In this document: positions 45,441-57,600 of the stretch, in pieces
Layout: each line of letters opens with the position of its first letter
How positions within the stretch are numbered: the stretch's first letter is position 1
Origin: Oxyruncus cristatus
Taxonomy: Eukaryota > Chordata > Aves > Passeriformes > Cotingidae
Direction: 5' to 3'
Length of the DNA: 64,000 bases
Assembly: GCA_013399855.1 (NCBI GenBank)
Contig: VXAY01002466.1
Coordinates: 43,054-107,053 of the forward strand
The notes under the pieces: model-generated
What the model was told of the DNA's origin: nothing
Seen by the model: only the letters and a program-made list of their open reading frames with translations
Database searches by the model: none
Position numbers and translations under genes: made by a program

Positions 45441-46640
45441 ACCTGCAGTGACCTCCCCGGTACTGTAAGAGGCTGGACTATTGGTGCTCATGGCTCCATG
45501 AGCAGTGTGCTTTGCTGGTGTGTGCTTTGCTAACAGTGTGTAGAGAGGCCACCCAGGCCAGATGCCCAAGGTGTGAACATCTGACACCTCAGGCTACAAG
45601 CTGGGTGTTAAATAAGATAAGGAAAGAGGCAAATCCTGCAAGGTGGGGCAGTGTTTCTTTTTCCTTACTCAGCTGTGATAACTCCCAGGAACATTCACAC
45701 CCAGCCTGAAGGATTAATCTCTTGTTGATGAGCCACAGTGGGCTACAGTGGACTCAGCCACACTGATCTGAGGGACAGCTGGAACATCTTAGCAGGTGTC
45801 AAAGACTCCTGAAGCATCCCGTGACTCACAATATTACATCATCCAGTGTAAAACTCCCCAGCCCAGGGGAGGTACCACAGGCATTCCCACCTGAACCTGA
45901 GCATGTTTAACTCTGAGTTTCAGGGCTTCCCTCACCGCCAGGGCTTCCACCACCACCTTAATGGATCCGGACTGTGACCACCACTGTGACAGGCCTGCGA
46001 TCACCACTTCGACCAACACACATCGAAATGGCAGCAACCAAGTCTCATCACTGGATCCAACAGGCGTCTTGTGGGTCCTTCCAGTCACCTGAGGGATCCA
46101 CAGCCCTGCTCCGGCTGCCTGTACCAGCACCTCAGCCTCACTGCAGGGCCACACAAGTGCCTGCCGCTATCAAATCNCCCTGCCGCTATCAAATCCCCCC
46201 TATACACCTTTTCCTGCCAGCACTGACTGTTCTTGCTAGCTTTTCTGGGCATGGGGGAGGCAAACCACATGGAAGGTTGGCCCATCTTGTTTCTGTCATA
46301 TGGCCATGTCTGTTTTTCCCAGATGGGGGAGGCTTGGTAAGTTTCTCCTTTTCAGTTGATTTAACCCGGTTCTATCAGTATTGTTACTGGCATTTCTTCT
46401 TGGTAAAGAGTTATGTTTTCACTTACATCCAGGCATATTTGTTCTCTCTCTCTGTATTGGAGAAACCAGGGGTATTGAATCCAAGGGAGGAGATTTCTGT
46501 CTGAGGTCTCCATGCCTCCAAATTATCTTGAACTGAGATAGATGCCTATCCTATTTCTACTCTTACCTAAGTGGATTCTAGTGACTACTTTATGAACCAT
46601 GTAAAGCTTTGGCATGATGTATATAGCTGTTCTTATGTGT
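45441..46640. mobile_element. GC-richer repeat-like block, possible ERV remnant
   Basis: This stretch is clearly richer in G and C than its flanks, with interspersed C-rich segments and sequence of a type I associate with avian ERV leader/LTR DNA (around GTGACTCACAATATTACATC and GGCATGGGGGAGGCAAACC). I cannot place LTR ends or a target duplication, and no retroviral protein motif is visible. The 176-codon plus frame (45974-46504) spans an N and a duplicated 16-mer, and is not convincing. Alternatives are a decayed CpG-rich unique region or another repeat family. Orientation is unknown. Confidence 0.35.
46161..46195. repeat. 16-bp direct repeat around an ambiguous base
   Basis: CTGCCGCTATCAAATC occurs at 46161-46176 and 46180-46195, separated by NCC, with the N at 46177. 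An exact duplicate beside an undetermined base may be an assembly join error or an unresolved heterozygous tandem duplication. Confidence 0.85.
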
Positions 46641-47933
46641 ATAACAATGTAAAGGAGAACACTTCAGGTTTTATATAATGCGTTGTTGTAGCTTGAATTG
46701 CTTATCTTCAATTCATGTACTTTAGCTAACCTGAAGCTGAAATGAGATGATTTGAGGAAAATACCATACCAGTGAGTTATGGTGTTAGTCCAGACACTTG
46801 AAAAGTCTCCACTGGGAGGTGGTACTTCTTGCTTGGTAATGTAGGCTTCTGACCAAATACAGGAATGAATGGTCAGGGCAGAAAATGTGATTTTGCATAC
46901 TTCTAAAATGTATCTCAGGATTTTAAAACACCTTAGTTGGAAGATAATCTTCAGAATATGAACTTGTTTAGGCAAGTATGATTGCTTTTACACGAAGCCT
47001 TAAAAAGTATCATTAGGAACCTGGCAGCCTAATCTCCTCTGATGACTCCTCTTCTTCTAGGTATGATTGTGTTTTGATTTGCCATATAATGTTGAGTTTC
47101 CCACATGATTGCATTCAGCATGTTAAACAGCTTTGACTTGGACTGAGGGGCTTAGGTATGTAGCTGAGGTAGTGAAGAAAGTATCACCATACTTAAAGTA
47201 ACATTAACCCTATGGAGTGTATGAAGACATTTTCATACGAAAGTAAAATTTCTTCTTGCACTTGGCATTAATACTATTTGAATAAATTGTTATTCTCAAG
47301 TGCAGTTTTACCACTCTCATTGCTTGTAAATATAAGTTTTAAAGATGAGGAATGCTCCATTTTTTGCTGGGTTTAATGCCTGGTTTGATTTCAGTGCACT
47401 ACAGATTCTCAGCCTTGACTCACAGCATTTGAGTGGATGTCTCTCTGTCCATCCTCACGGGAATTACAAGACAAAGATAGAAATGGCCTTAGACTTATAA
47501 AAAAAGTATATATAAATGTAGGAAATAAGGAATTATTATTTTTATAACATGTTAATAAATGAATATAATATTTTCAAGCAGATACTTCAAGCAATACATT
47601 TGATCTACAAAATACATTGATATTATGACAACTAAATATTCTGTATGTTTTTTAAAGTGATTTTCATATAAAATCTGGGCCATTACCTCCTCTGTGGAGT
47701 AATCTGAAGGTGTACTAGAGTACGAGCACATCCACATAGCCAGTGGCAGATGTCCTGGTTACACAGCTGTCAGCTGATAGTGCTTGGGCTCAGCTGAAAT
47801 TACTGCTCAGCATATGCCTGAGTTGGCTTGCAGTATATGCAGGATTTTAATCAAACAAATAAAGAGATCCTTTTAGCCCAAGTCTTTTTAGCATATTAGT
47901 TTAGGATTCCTCAGTTATGGTGTTGACATGCTG
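46641..47933. other. Unique DNA, no gene recognised
   Basis: No repeat or gene is recognised apart from AT-rich stretches near 47500-47660. Confidence 0.5.
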
Positions 47934-48639
47934 TAGATCTCTCCCCTGTAGCTGCAGGAGTCACTGAACCAGCTGTGTCAGAGCTCTCCAGCCAGCCAGA
48001 CCTGCTGAGGCAGATGCAGCCCTCCAGGTCATAGGTGCCAGGAGTGCCTGATGCCTCTTCGTGAGGCTGGGTTATTTTGCAGAAGGTGTGCCGTGGTTAA
48101 AGAGCTCTGTCACCAGGTGAAGGAGCTGCAGGAGGAAGTGAACAGGCTGTGTAGTATTTGAGTAAACAAGCAACAGAGACACTGATTATATTCAGAGATG
48201 CTACAGCCTCAAGACTCTGGGGAGTCTTGAACCTCAACTGTAGTGGAGAAGCAGACTCCTACAGGGTAATTAGTCGGAGGAATGTTAGTCCAGGGTCTGT
48301 TAAAGATGAAGGCTGGCAGCTGGTCACTGCATGTACCAGGAGGAAGGTTTCTCAAAATTTCATAGGTAGGATGGGCACCTTCTACAACAGATATGATGCT
48401 CTGGCATTAGAAGGCCAGACAACCGATGAGGTGGGCAAAGATCCTTGTAGGATAGAGGGGCCCCTTAAAACAACACCATCTTCTTTTTCAAGAGGAAAAG
48501 AAGGGTAGTAGTTGCAGCGCAAAGCCTGACAGAGTTCAAGAAGCGTCTGATAGAGCATGGTACTGTGGAGGGCCAGGAGCTGGACTCATTGATCCTCATG
48601 GGTCCCTTCCAACTCAGCATATTCTGTGATTCTGTGAAA
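47934..48639 (+). mobile_element. CR1 LINE deletion derivative: ORF1 joined to 3' end
   Basis: The first ~570 bp carry CR1 ORF1 sequence: a coiled-coil-like stretch R-R-C-A-V-V-K-E-L-C-H-Q-V-K-E-L-Q-E-E-V-N (about 48083-48145) and, in frame 48158-48508, D-E-G-W-Q-L-V-T-A and N-R-Y-D-A-L-A-L-E-G, both typical of avian CR1 ORF1. At about 48495-48515 the sequence passes, via GAAGGGTAGTAGTTGCAG, straight into the last part of ORF2 (A-Q-S-L-T-E-F-K-K-R-L) and the 3' end CCAACTCAGCATATTCTGTG. The rest of ORF1 and most of ORF2 (endonuclease, RT) are absent. ORF1 also has a stop near 48149. Flanking ATGCTG repeats (47928-47933, 48640-48645) may be chance. Confidence 0.8.
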
Positions 48640-48645
48640 ATGCTG

Positions 48646-51282
48646 GTCTGACAAAACAACAGCAAGAATTAGAATGAAGGTTTGAGTAAATTTAAATCTT
48701 AAAAGCCCCTGTTTAATGCTACCAGTAGAAGTGACTTGAAATACAGACGACTATTCTAACATTTAGGCAAATGGTGTCAATGTAAATATTTGTCTTATTT
48801 GCATGATTTCAATAACTAGTTAAGTCTACATAAGTGGTTGTTGTGCTTTTAATTCACAAGCCTGGCTTAAGGTACAGGAGTGGGGTGGGGGGAGGCAGAG
48901 GGAACCTGAGGCCTTAATGCTTTGGAGTTTGTTCCAGCCTTGTTTTGAAAAGATGTTAGGAGTTTCTAAGTGTGAAGGTTGGTCTGCTAATACCTCTTTT
49001 TGCTAGACAAGGAGACAGGCTTGGTTCCCCAAATTTCTCTGTCATCCTCGTAGGATACGAGGAGTGAATACTTGAGGAGGACAAAATAAAATTTTGTTGC
49101 ATAACCAGGGACTCATTGTTAACACTGTCAAGCATATGGCACAGCTGTGAAATTTTTGTGCCAGGCCTGGTGAGCTAGTGGGAAAGCTCACAAAGCCAAG
49201 CCAGCCATTTGGACTGATGGTGTTGTTACTAGGAAGAAGCAAATGAAAAAATAATTTTGTTTAAACACTTAGAAAAATAGTCCTGTGATTTATTACCTAA
49301 GTCACCAGATGTACTGTACTATACTGTACTACATAATTGAGACAGCATTCTCTGATGTAATAAAGACATAAAATGTGTGTGGGTGTGCGAGGGAGAAAGA
49401 AATAGTGGAATTGAGGGCTAGTTGAATAAACTGTTGGAGATTTGGATTTGGCTTTTTTTTTTTCTCTTGTTGCATTGTGTAAAATGCTAATATGCCCCTA
49501 AACAAAAGGCTCTTAAAAGTAATGGTAGGCTCAGAAGGACTGATTTTTTTTACAGATCAAATCCCTGGCAAGCCATTCCCTGTGTATGAGAAGATGGTTC
49601 AGATTTTGTCATTCTTTTTCAGAGAGTCGTTGTTGTCAGTGCTACAGGAAGGTTAATGACCAAGGGACTGGGTGTGGAGAGGGGAGAGGTTTGAGCTACT
49701 TTGGCAGACTTCACATGGCTAGCAGGAAGCAGCCGGGAGGAAACGTGCTGTTTCTTGAGCCCTGTTCAGTGCTCCTACAGCAACAAGAAACATACAGGGG
49801 TTTGAGTAGCACAAATGGCCATGCTGGACATCGACTGTGCTTTGCTCATGTGGTTCCCTCAGGTCACAAGGTTTTTATGTCACCTCCTAGCCAGAATTAG
49901 AGAAATCCTCCATACATGTATGTGACAGGCATTTCCTGCCTGGATGGTGGGGCTGGCAGTATTGGTCAGCTTTAGAGAAAACAGGAAGGGAAAGGAGGTG
50001 GTCAGTGATAGGAGATGCTCAGTGATGGCAGGTAGCCACTGTGTCAGAAATGCATTTGAGACTTGCTCAGTGTTAGTCCGTAGATGTTGCCTGCTAGGCA
50101 TGACAGTTGCACAAAAAACAAAAGCCTTGCAAGAACTCTGACAGAAGTGGTTTAGTTCATAAAAGTGAAAAACTGTATAAGATAACACTTTTAAAAAAAG
50201 AAAACAGAATACTTTAATGCTGTGACAAATACTCTTTTTGTAGCAGAGTTCCAGGTAGTAGAGATAACTGCAAAAAGGAAGGGATGAGGTGAAAATCAAT
50301 GTCTGCACATTTTCTGGAAATCTTCATCCAGACAAGTTTTCTATCATATGTCTCTTAATAACAGAAAGAGTGATATACAGGTGCACAGAAATTTTTATCT
50401 TCAAGGAACATAAACTGTGAGATTTCAAATAAGCGAGATGATTTATCAGAAAAGCAAAGGGAAAAGGAAGAGAAAAAGAAAAGAGGACTATTAGATGAAT
50501 AGATTTTTTACTGCTTAGACTTTAACCTTGTGAAACACAATTTCTGATGATTTATACTGTCTCTAAGCCAGTACAGTTTTACTGCACTTACTTGATGCAG
50601 AACCAGGAAAAAAGGTAATGTTATAAGTGAATAGCACTTCTGTAAGGGAAGAAGTTAAGTCACTCAGTTCAGACACTAAGAAGTATAAGAAACTGTAAGA
50701 TATATGTGGGCAAATTTCTCATAAAATTGTGGTTCTGACAGAAAATAAGCAAATTTTTATAAAAGAAAAGTAGATTTTTCTTGGAATTTTTGTTTAAACA
50801 TAAATACAGAATTTGTATCAACAATTTATGTTCAAATATTTAATTTTGAATAATAGAATAGTAACTATATATGTATTATAATGCTGTTACTTGTTCCAGC
50901 ACATTTGCTCCGTTGTGTGGGGCAAAAGCTTGTAAGTGATAGTTGCATACCCATCCATGAAGTCAGATACAAATGTGTCTTGTGGAAGGGCTAATGAAGC
51001 CTTTATCTGAGCAGCAAGGAGGAAGAAAGTACGAATGTGGGCATTTGAGCCTGGAATTTAGGTCTTGTAATGTAGCAGAGGCAAAAAAGCTAATTCATAA
51101 TCCATGAAAGTTACTCTGATCTGTATCAACTCATATGTCAATATTTCAGGTTCATATTTGTGCAGTTATTTGTGCCGTTATTATTACAGCTTTACAACTT
51201 ACTGGTTTTAAATCAGTCTGACACTACTTGTTTCTAGAGTAGTGCAACCTTTTGATGTCTGATTTCTTCTGTAAATTAGAAT
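48646..51282. other. Unique DNA, no gene recognised
   Basis: No gene is recognised. A G-rich run lies at about 48881-48902 (GTGGGGTGGGGGGAGGCAG), short TACTG repeats at 49311-49331, and a purine-rich stretch at about 50452-50487. Confidence 0.5.
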
Positions 51283-51906
51283 TCATAGAATCACAGAATA
51301 GTTTGCATTGAAAGGGACCTTAAAGAAAAGCTCAAACCCCTCTGCCATGGGCAGGAACACCTCCCACCAGACCAGGTAGCTCAGTGTCCCATCCAACCCG
51401 GTCTTGAACACTTCCAGTGGTGGGACATCCACAAGTTCTCTGGGAAACCTGTTGCAGTGCCTCACCACCTTTTTCCTACTACGTAATCTAAACATACTTT
51501 TTCAGTTTGAAGCCATTTCCCTTTATCCTGTCACTACATGCCCTTGCAAAAAGTCTCTCTCCATCTTTCTTGTGGGCTTCCTTCAGCCTCTGTGGATGGC
51601 TGCAATTAGGTGATCCTGAAGCTCTGTCTTTTCCAGGCTGAAAGATCTTAATTCCCATAGCAGAATTTCTCCAGCCCTCTACTCACTTTGGTGCCAACCT
51701 CTGGACTCGCTCCAGCAGGCTGATGTCCTTCCTGTGCTGGGGGCCACAGAGCTGGATGCAGCCTCCAGGTGGGGTCTCACCAGAGCAGAGCAGAGGGGCA
51801 GAATCACTGCCCTTGACCTGCTGACCTTGCTGCATTTGATGCAGCTCAGGATATAACTAGCTTTCTGGGCTGCAGGTGCACACTGACAGGTCATGTCGAG
51901 CCCATT
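51283..51906 (-). mobile_element. CR1 LINE 3' end, ~620 bp
   Basis: The plus strand opens with the reversed tail TTCATAGAATCACAGAATAG, then CATTGAAAGGGACCTTAAAG and CCATGGGCAGGAACACCTCC. It continues through the antisense RT C-terminus to GGGGTCTCACCAGAGCAGAG and CTTTCTGGGCTGCAGGTGCA, where it is truncated. Minus-strand frames are broken by several frameshifts. The 180-codon minus frame at 51679-52221 joins CR1 to unique DNA and is not a gene. Confidence 0.92.
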
Positions 51907-54560
51907 ACACCATCTTATATGCATGTGTAATGTCTGTTTGTATTCTAGAATATTTTCATCTCTTTGAAATGATAGCATAGTCTCATAAGCCACATTAAAT
52001 TTGGCACAGCTTACAATATTAAGTGAAATACTTTTTATCATGTCAAGGAAATGGGATATATTGCCCATCAGAACATGACAGAAGACTATGGAAGAAATGG
52101 GAGAGAAAAAATGAGTATAGCATGAAGCAAGAGCATGAGCTGAAGTTGTTTTTTTTTTTTCCAGCCCTACATTTTTGCCATAGGATGCTTTCAGAATGGA
52201 CTGGGAGAGAGCAATCAACACAGAGTAACAACATAAAAATATCTGATAAGTTAAATGAAAATAAAACTGATAGCATTTTGAAGCACTCTGTATCTCATGA
52301 TTTTTAAACCCGTCATTGGTGTTTCAGGCCTGATTTAAACCTCCTGGGCCGTAAAGGTTTCTCAAGATAAGAAGTAACCAATCTAAATATCTCTTTTCTA
52401 CTGTATCTATGAAGTCTGTGGTTTTATATTAGCTCTCTTCTTTGTAGGGTCAGAAGTTCTAATAACAGGAGTCTATCCTGTAAATTTTGTGGAATAGAAT
52501 ACCTGTGTGTGATTTTCACTTCAAACTACCCACTGTAATTTCTTTTTTAGCCCTTTGTTTCTGAAGGTCACATAATGCTTCTCTGTGTTGACAATACGTC
52601 ATCATCACATTTTGCTTTTTGTGCCAAGTCATGAGTAAACTATAATAAAATATTGAATATGAGTCCCTTAGAAACCTTCCCAGATTCCTGATTTCTCTCA
52701 TCCTGTCCTAATTTGCTGTGTTTTCACCATTTGCTGTGGAAGGACTATGAAATGCCAAATATTTGATGTGATAAATGCCATATTGTTCTTATCTTCACAC
52801 GGAACTTATGTACTCTCTCTTCCCTTCCTTACCTTCCCCTGACAATACTGTAAGTTTATGAATTGTATTTCAGCATTTGCTATGGCAGCTACATGTTCAT
52901 GTTCTTGCTTCACAATACCCACTCTATGCCACTGTCCATATGGCCATGCCACTGTTCTTGTTTAAAATCCATATCAAAGCTTTATTTGTTTTTCTAGACT
53001 GAAATTTCCCATCTTCAAGCTTGTTTCTAGTTTTCCAGTAGCATTTCTCCATTTTTTCCCATCTCAGCATCTTTATGGTTTTCTTCCCCAGGGTTATATT
53101 CAGTTTGGCCTTTAATGTGTGTTGTTTTTTCCTCACAATTCTAAATCTCAGCTTTCTTTGAAGTTCATTCTCTTTCTTTCTTTTAATTCATTTTTTTGAA
53201 GGCATACGTGTTATTACTGATATCCCTTTAAACACAGTGATTCATTACATTAAGTCTAGATACTTTTCTTTTTTGGGATTTATGTTTCCAGTGGGGCTCT
53301 TATGTAGTTTTGACTTGGGAAAATTTAATTAATTCTTCACATACTGACATTTTGCAATAAAATCCTATTCTACTAACGTTTTATCTTTTAATCTGTTTCT
53401 TTTAATAAGTAAAAAATAATGTAGTTCATATGAGCATATTTTCCAGTGTTTCATTCCCATGTACCAAAACTAGTCCTCAAGTAGTTACCTTTTTTTTTTT
53501 TTAAATTGATTAAATGTTTTTTCATTCATTCATTTTTCAAGTTCTTCTGGCTGTGACACCTAAAAATTACCAAGCCTACCATTTTTAGCAGTCTTTTATT
53601 TTCCAAAGTATGTTTGAGGTATTAGTTTTCTGTAACAACACAGTTCTTGCCAGTAGTTCCCTCTCTGATAATACCAAGATCTTTGCCTATATCCAGGTGG
53701 AACTGTAGTTGTGATTGGCAGACTTCTACAGTCTCCTTAGAATCTTGGTTTTTAATAATTATTTATCAAAATTGTTTTTCTCACAGATAATTTTTAAATA
53801 CGTGAATTTATAACCAAGTTTTATTTCTACTCCTCTTGAACAATTCTTTCCTCACATTACCTGTACTCAGAAGTTTTTTGTTTTTATTTTACAATTAGAT
53901 TTACATTTTATAAATGTCACTGTAGTCTGTTCAGTGTGTTAATCAGTCTTCTTACTTAATTGTACAAAAATCTTGCTTATTTCTCATTGACTTCATTAGT
54001 TGTACAAAATCTTGCTTATTTCTCATTGACTCCGATAATTTTAAAGCCAAGTTTATATCCTTCTCACCCTCTGTATTTCCTACTTTATTCTCGCTGTCCA
54101 CTTCTTGATGTTTTCTATCATCTTTGTGTTTTCTCCAATTTTCACTGGATTTTTAAAATCTATTTTTGTATTGTGTTTTACTCAACTTTCTGTCTTCCGT
54201 GATTCAGAGTTACAAAAACAAGCCTTTCTCCTCTCTGTATGTTTAACTGTCTGCAGCTTCCTACTTGTCCTGACCTGAGAAAGCTGTTGTTTTACATTTT
54301 GGCCTACATACATTCAGAGCCCTTTTTCCATTTCTGCCTTCTGACAGCTAAAGCTGGTCTACAGTAACAGTTCTTTATTCTTGTGATTATGTAATTCAGT
54401 TCTTCTAATAAGCAAAAGAATTCTACTTTAAGTCACCTGAATGTCTGTTTGTGTGAAACTTCTTCCCCAACATGATGGATTTATAATTTATGTGGAAACA
54501 TCCTTTCAGAAGGATGGCTTAGGTTGAAAATTGGCAGTGTTCCACCAGGTATCTAGTTAT
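51907..54560. other. Unique T-rich DNA
   Basis: Plus strand is strongly T-rich. No gene is recognised. A two-copy 40-bp-period tandem duplication is listed at 53960-54031. T-runs occur at about 52147-52160 and 53490-53502. Confidence 0.45.
53960..54031. repeat. Two-copy tandem duplication, period 40 bp
   Basis: TTGTACAAAAATCTTGCTTA begins the first copy (53960-53992). The second starts at 54000 and differs by one A less, and both continue TTTCTCATTGACT. High identity implies recent duplication. Confidence 0.88.
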
Positions 54561-54627
54561 TAGGCATTTGGACTAGATGATTATTGTCAGTCCTTTCCAA
54601 CTGAATTATTCTATTCTGTTCTGTTCT
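54561..54627 (+). mobile_element. CR1 LINE 3' terminus with ATTCT/GTTCT tail
   Basis: GGACTAGATGATTATTGTCA and GTCCTTTCCAACTGAATTAT are followed by the simple tail ATTCTATTCTGTTCTGTTCT. This is a divergent CR1 3' end with a pentamer rather than octamer tail, so a different and probably older subfamily. Similarity may extend ~60 bp further upstream. Confidence 0.78.
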
Positions 54628-57600
54628 AATCCTTTTTTTGTGTTTTGTTACGGAATGAAAATCAGATTTTTCTTCTATTTTGCATATGAAATATATGTAT
54701 TTGTGAATAAGTTTCTTCTATTTCTATTCTTCAGAAGCTTCCATCTTCTATTGCCTCTGAGTGTAGCTACATACTTCAGCTGTCTCCTTTTTTACCTAGT
54801 GCTTGGCTATTGCACAGGCACTTATAGACAGAAAGTTTGTTTTAAAAAAAACAGCCCAAATTTTTTGGAATTGTTGCATAGGATAGGATGCTTGTGAATT
54901 CTTTCAGACAGGATGATTGGTTACTGTCCAAATCATGATATCAAGGTTCCTTGCTGTGTCCAGTAGGATCAGGTGAAGCTCTGAACCACATTTTACACTC
55001 AGATGGTCCTTTGTGACCGCTCCATAACATGCATGATCCTTCATTGTTTTTTGGCTAGAATTACTTACCAAGTATCTCCTGACCATATTAACCATGTACT
55101 TAACTGTTGTACTTAACCATGTCTGCATTTGCAGAAAGAGTTCCTACTGACTTTATTTATGATTGTCGTAAATCTGCACTCTTTATTCAGTTCTGCAGAG
55201 GAATCCTCTAGGGGGTATCTGGAAGGAAGGGTGATATCCCTTCACGCACGATGTTAGTCACCACACTGAAGCGTACAAACTGGTAAATGCACTTCTACCA
55301 CTTTTCAGGGAGCATCTTCAATACCATCCAGAATTTCACATATACAGTCCTGGATGAAGTAGTCAAACACTTGGTTCTGAAAATGGCTAGGATGGCTAGT
55401 CAGTCCTCTTTGTTTTGGACAACTCACTGTTCCAAATAAATCCATTTCTGCAGTGATGCAGATGGCTCCCTGGATCATGTAGGGATTTCATGACTTAAGT
55501 TCACTTGGTGTATACACAGGGATAGAGTAAACCACACTTACAGAACCAACTTGAATTATTTTCCTTTCAAATTTAATTGGCTTTTCCTTAAGTTATTTTT
55601 GGTTTTGAAAAAAATCCTTCATTTGATCCTCACTAGAATGTCTGTCGTGAGAAAAAATGTGGGGAGCCAACCAGCAATTTCCTGACATTATGTTTCCAGC
55701 ATCTTTTCCACTTCTTTCATGTTATCTTGTTTCTCTGAATTACTAGCCCTTTCTTATGAAGGACTGATGTTACCCTTTTTGCAGGCTTTATGCTCCATTT
55801 TACAGTGTACCGCTGCTCAAAAAGTGGATTGGTACCAGGGAGTCTGGAGACTTTGAACAGCATTTTCAAATACTTTGCTTGCTTCAGCACTTATATTCCT
55901 TAAGTTTTCACCTGGATGTCTTAATACTTTGTGATTACTTTTTTTAATGGACCTTGTCGCATTGAGGCTGGATATTGGCCATATCAGTGATCCACTGTGG
56001 TTCTTTGTAATCTCCTCCTTTCCTGTTGCTTGCTTAGGGGAAGATAGAAGTAACAGCTACAGGATGCTTTCACGCATGTGGCCAGTTCTCCGGAGTAAAG
56101 GCTGTAGATTGCACAGCTGTAATTCCATAGTGGAAGCAGATGAACCGTGACCTACTGCCAAAAGCCACATTGGGTTACATCATCCCACTAGTCACCACCC
56201 ACTGCTGCAGACAGCCAGCCCCGGGGATGTGGGGAACAGGCAGCCTTTCATTGACACTTTATGAATTAACAGCTAAGGGCTGCTTAGGAAGAGCACAGTT
56301 GACATCTCTTCTTCCTCAGAGACCCAGTGTTTGAGGTCCCTGTGGCAGAAATTCAAGGGAAAGAGAGTGGATTACAACAAGCATCTCCATGCTGGTTTGG
56401 AATGTGTTGTCCTTCTAGTAACAGTGCTTTCCTGTTTTGTGTTTTTCCTTCTGTGCATGAGGCTAGTACATTACCTAAAGACATAACCCTCTTCATGTGG
56501 AATGCTTGAGGAAAAGTGTTGATTGAAGATGAATTCCCATTCTTCTCACATGACATCCTTTTTGTTCTTATTAAAAGATGACTACATGTCTCTGTTTCTT
56601 ATCATCCATGTTTTACACTTCAGCTCTCAAAAGGAGTGATGTGCGCTGTAGTGAGCAAATGTTTCATCTCTCTGTTTTGATGATTTGATATCTGCTCCTA
56701 TAATGTGATCTGTCAGGCTGGCTCCAGAATATGCTTTTACTTTCTGATTAGAAACTGAATGGTGAATCAAACACGAAGTAGGTAAACAATGGTCTGTTGT
56801 TCAATGCCAGACAAGCAAACCCCTCTTGTTAATTTCCTGCAAATAAAGTAGTATTCAACTGTTGAAAAGTCAAGGCACCTCTGAGTGGCATTGATCCTCA
56901 GTTACAGCTAATCTGACGTAATGAACTCTTAATGCAGAAGCAAAGAAATTCTCCAGGGCAAAAGATTTTTTAACCTATAGCAGTGTCTCTCAACATTTTT
57001 TAGCATCAAAGCTCTACCTAGAGTGAAGGGTAAAGAAGCGGTGTTAGACAGGCAGGATAGTTACATATAACTGGTGGCCTGGTCCTAGTTACTTGGTTTT
57101 GCATAAATTATTTCATACAGATGAATTTTCATGTCAGTAAAACTGCGTTTAATATTTTAATCCAGCTTTACGATTTGCTAGTCCACAGAGGTATTTATGA
57201 GTGTGAAAAGAAAACAGAGGCTTTCAGAATTCAAATTGTACTGAAAGGCATCAAATCCAACATGTTCTTATTTGTAAGAGGAGAGCAACTGCATCTATGT
57301 TATGCTTTTTAAAAGTGATACACGTACTTCATAATCTCTGCTCATTTGTTTTGAAGTATAGTAACCAAAGATCTATCCACCTAGCTTGGTTTTGAAAATG
57401 ACTACTTAACAGGACATTTTCAAATTTTTAGCTGGTAGTAACTAACTTCCATGACTTAATTTCCTAATTTGTTTTGGTAGAATTGTAGTTGCAAATTAAA
57501 TAGGAAAAGGAAATCCCTGGATAAGTAGAATTGTTTTTTTCAAAATTCAAATGTGCTACAAGTGAAGCAAGATGTGAAACATGATACCTTGAAATAAGTG

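Noticed and set aside
45974..46504. 176-codon plus-strand open frame
   Set aside because: It crosses an N and a duplicated 16-mer, and the opposite strand is also open over part of it. It has no known domain and sits in a repeat-like GC-rich block.
47928..48645. ATGCTG hexamers flanking the CR1 deletion derivative as a target-site duplication
   Set aside because: CR1 insertions generally lack clear target duplications and a 6-mer match is easily chance.
51679..52221. 180-codon minus-strand open frame
   Set aside because: Its C-terminal third is CR1 reverse-transcriptase sequence and the rest is unique DNA with no domain; a chance fusion across the CR1 edge.
54900..55380. Possible transposase-like relic on the minus strand
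   Set aside because: A few residues recalled the end of mariner-type transposases, but stops interrupt it, no catalytic triad or terminal inverted repeats were visible, and the resemblance is too weak.
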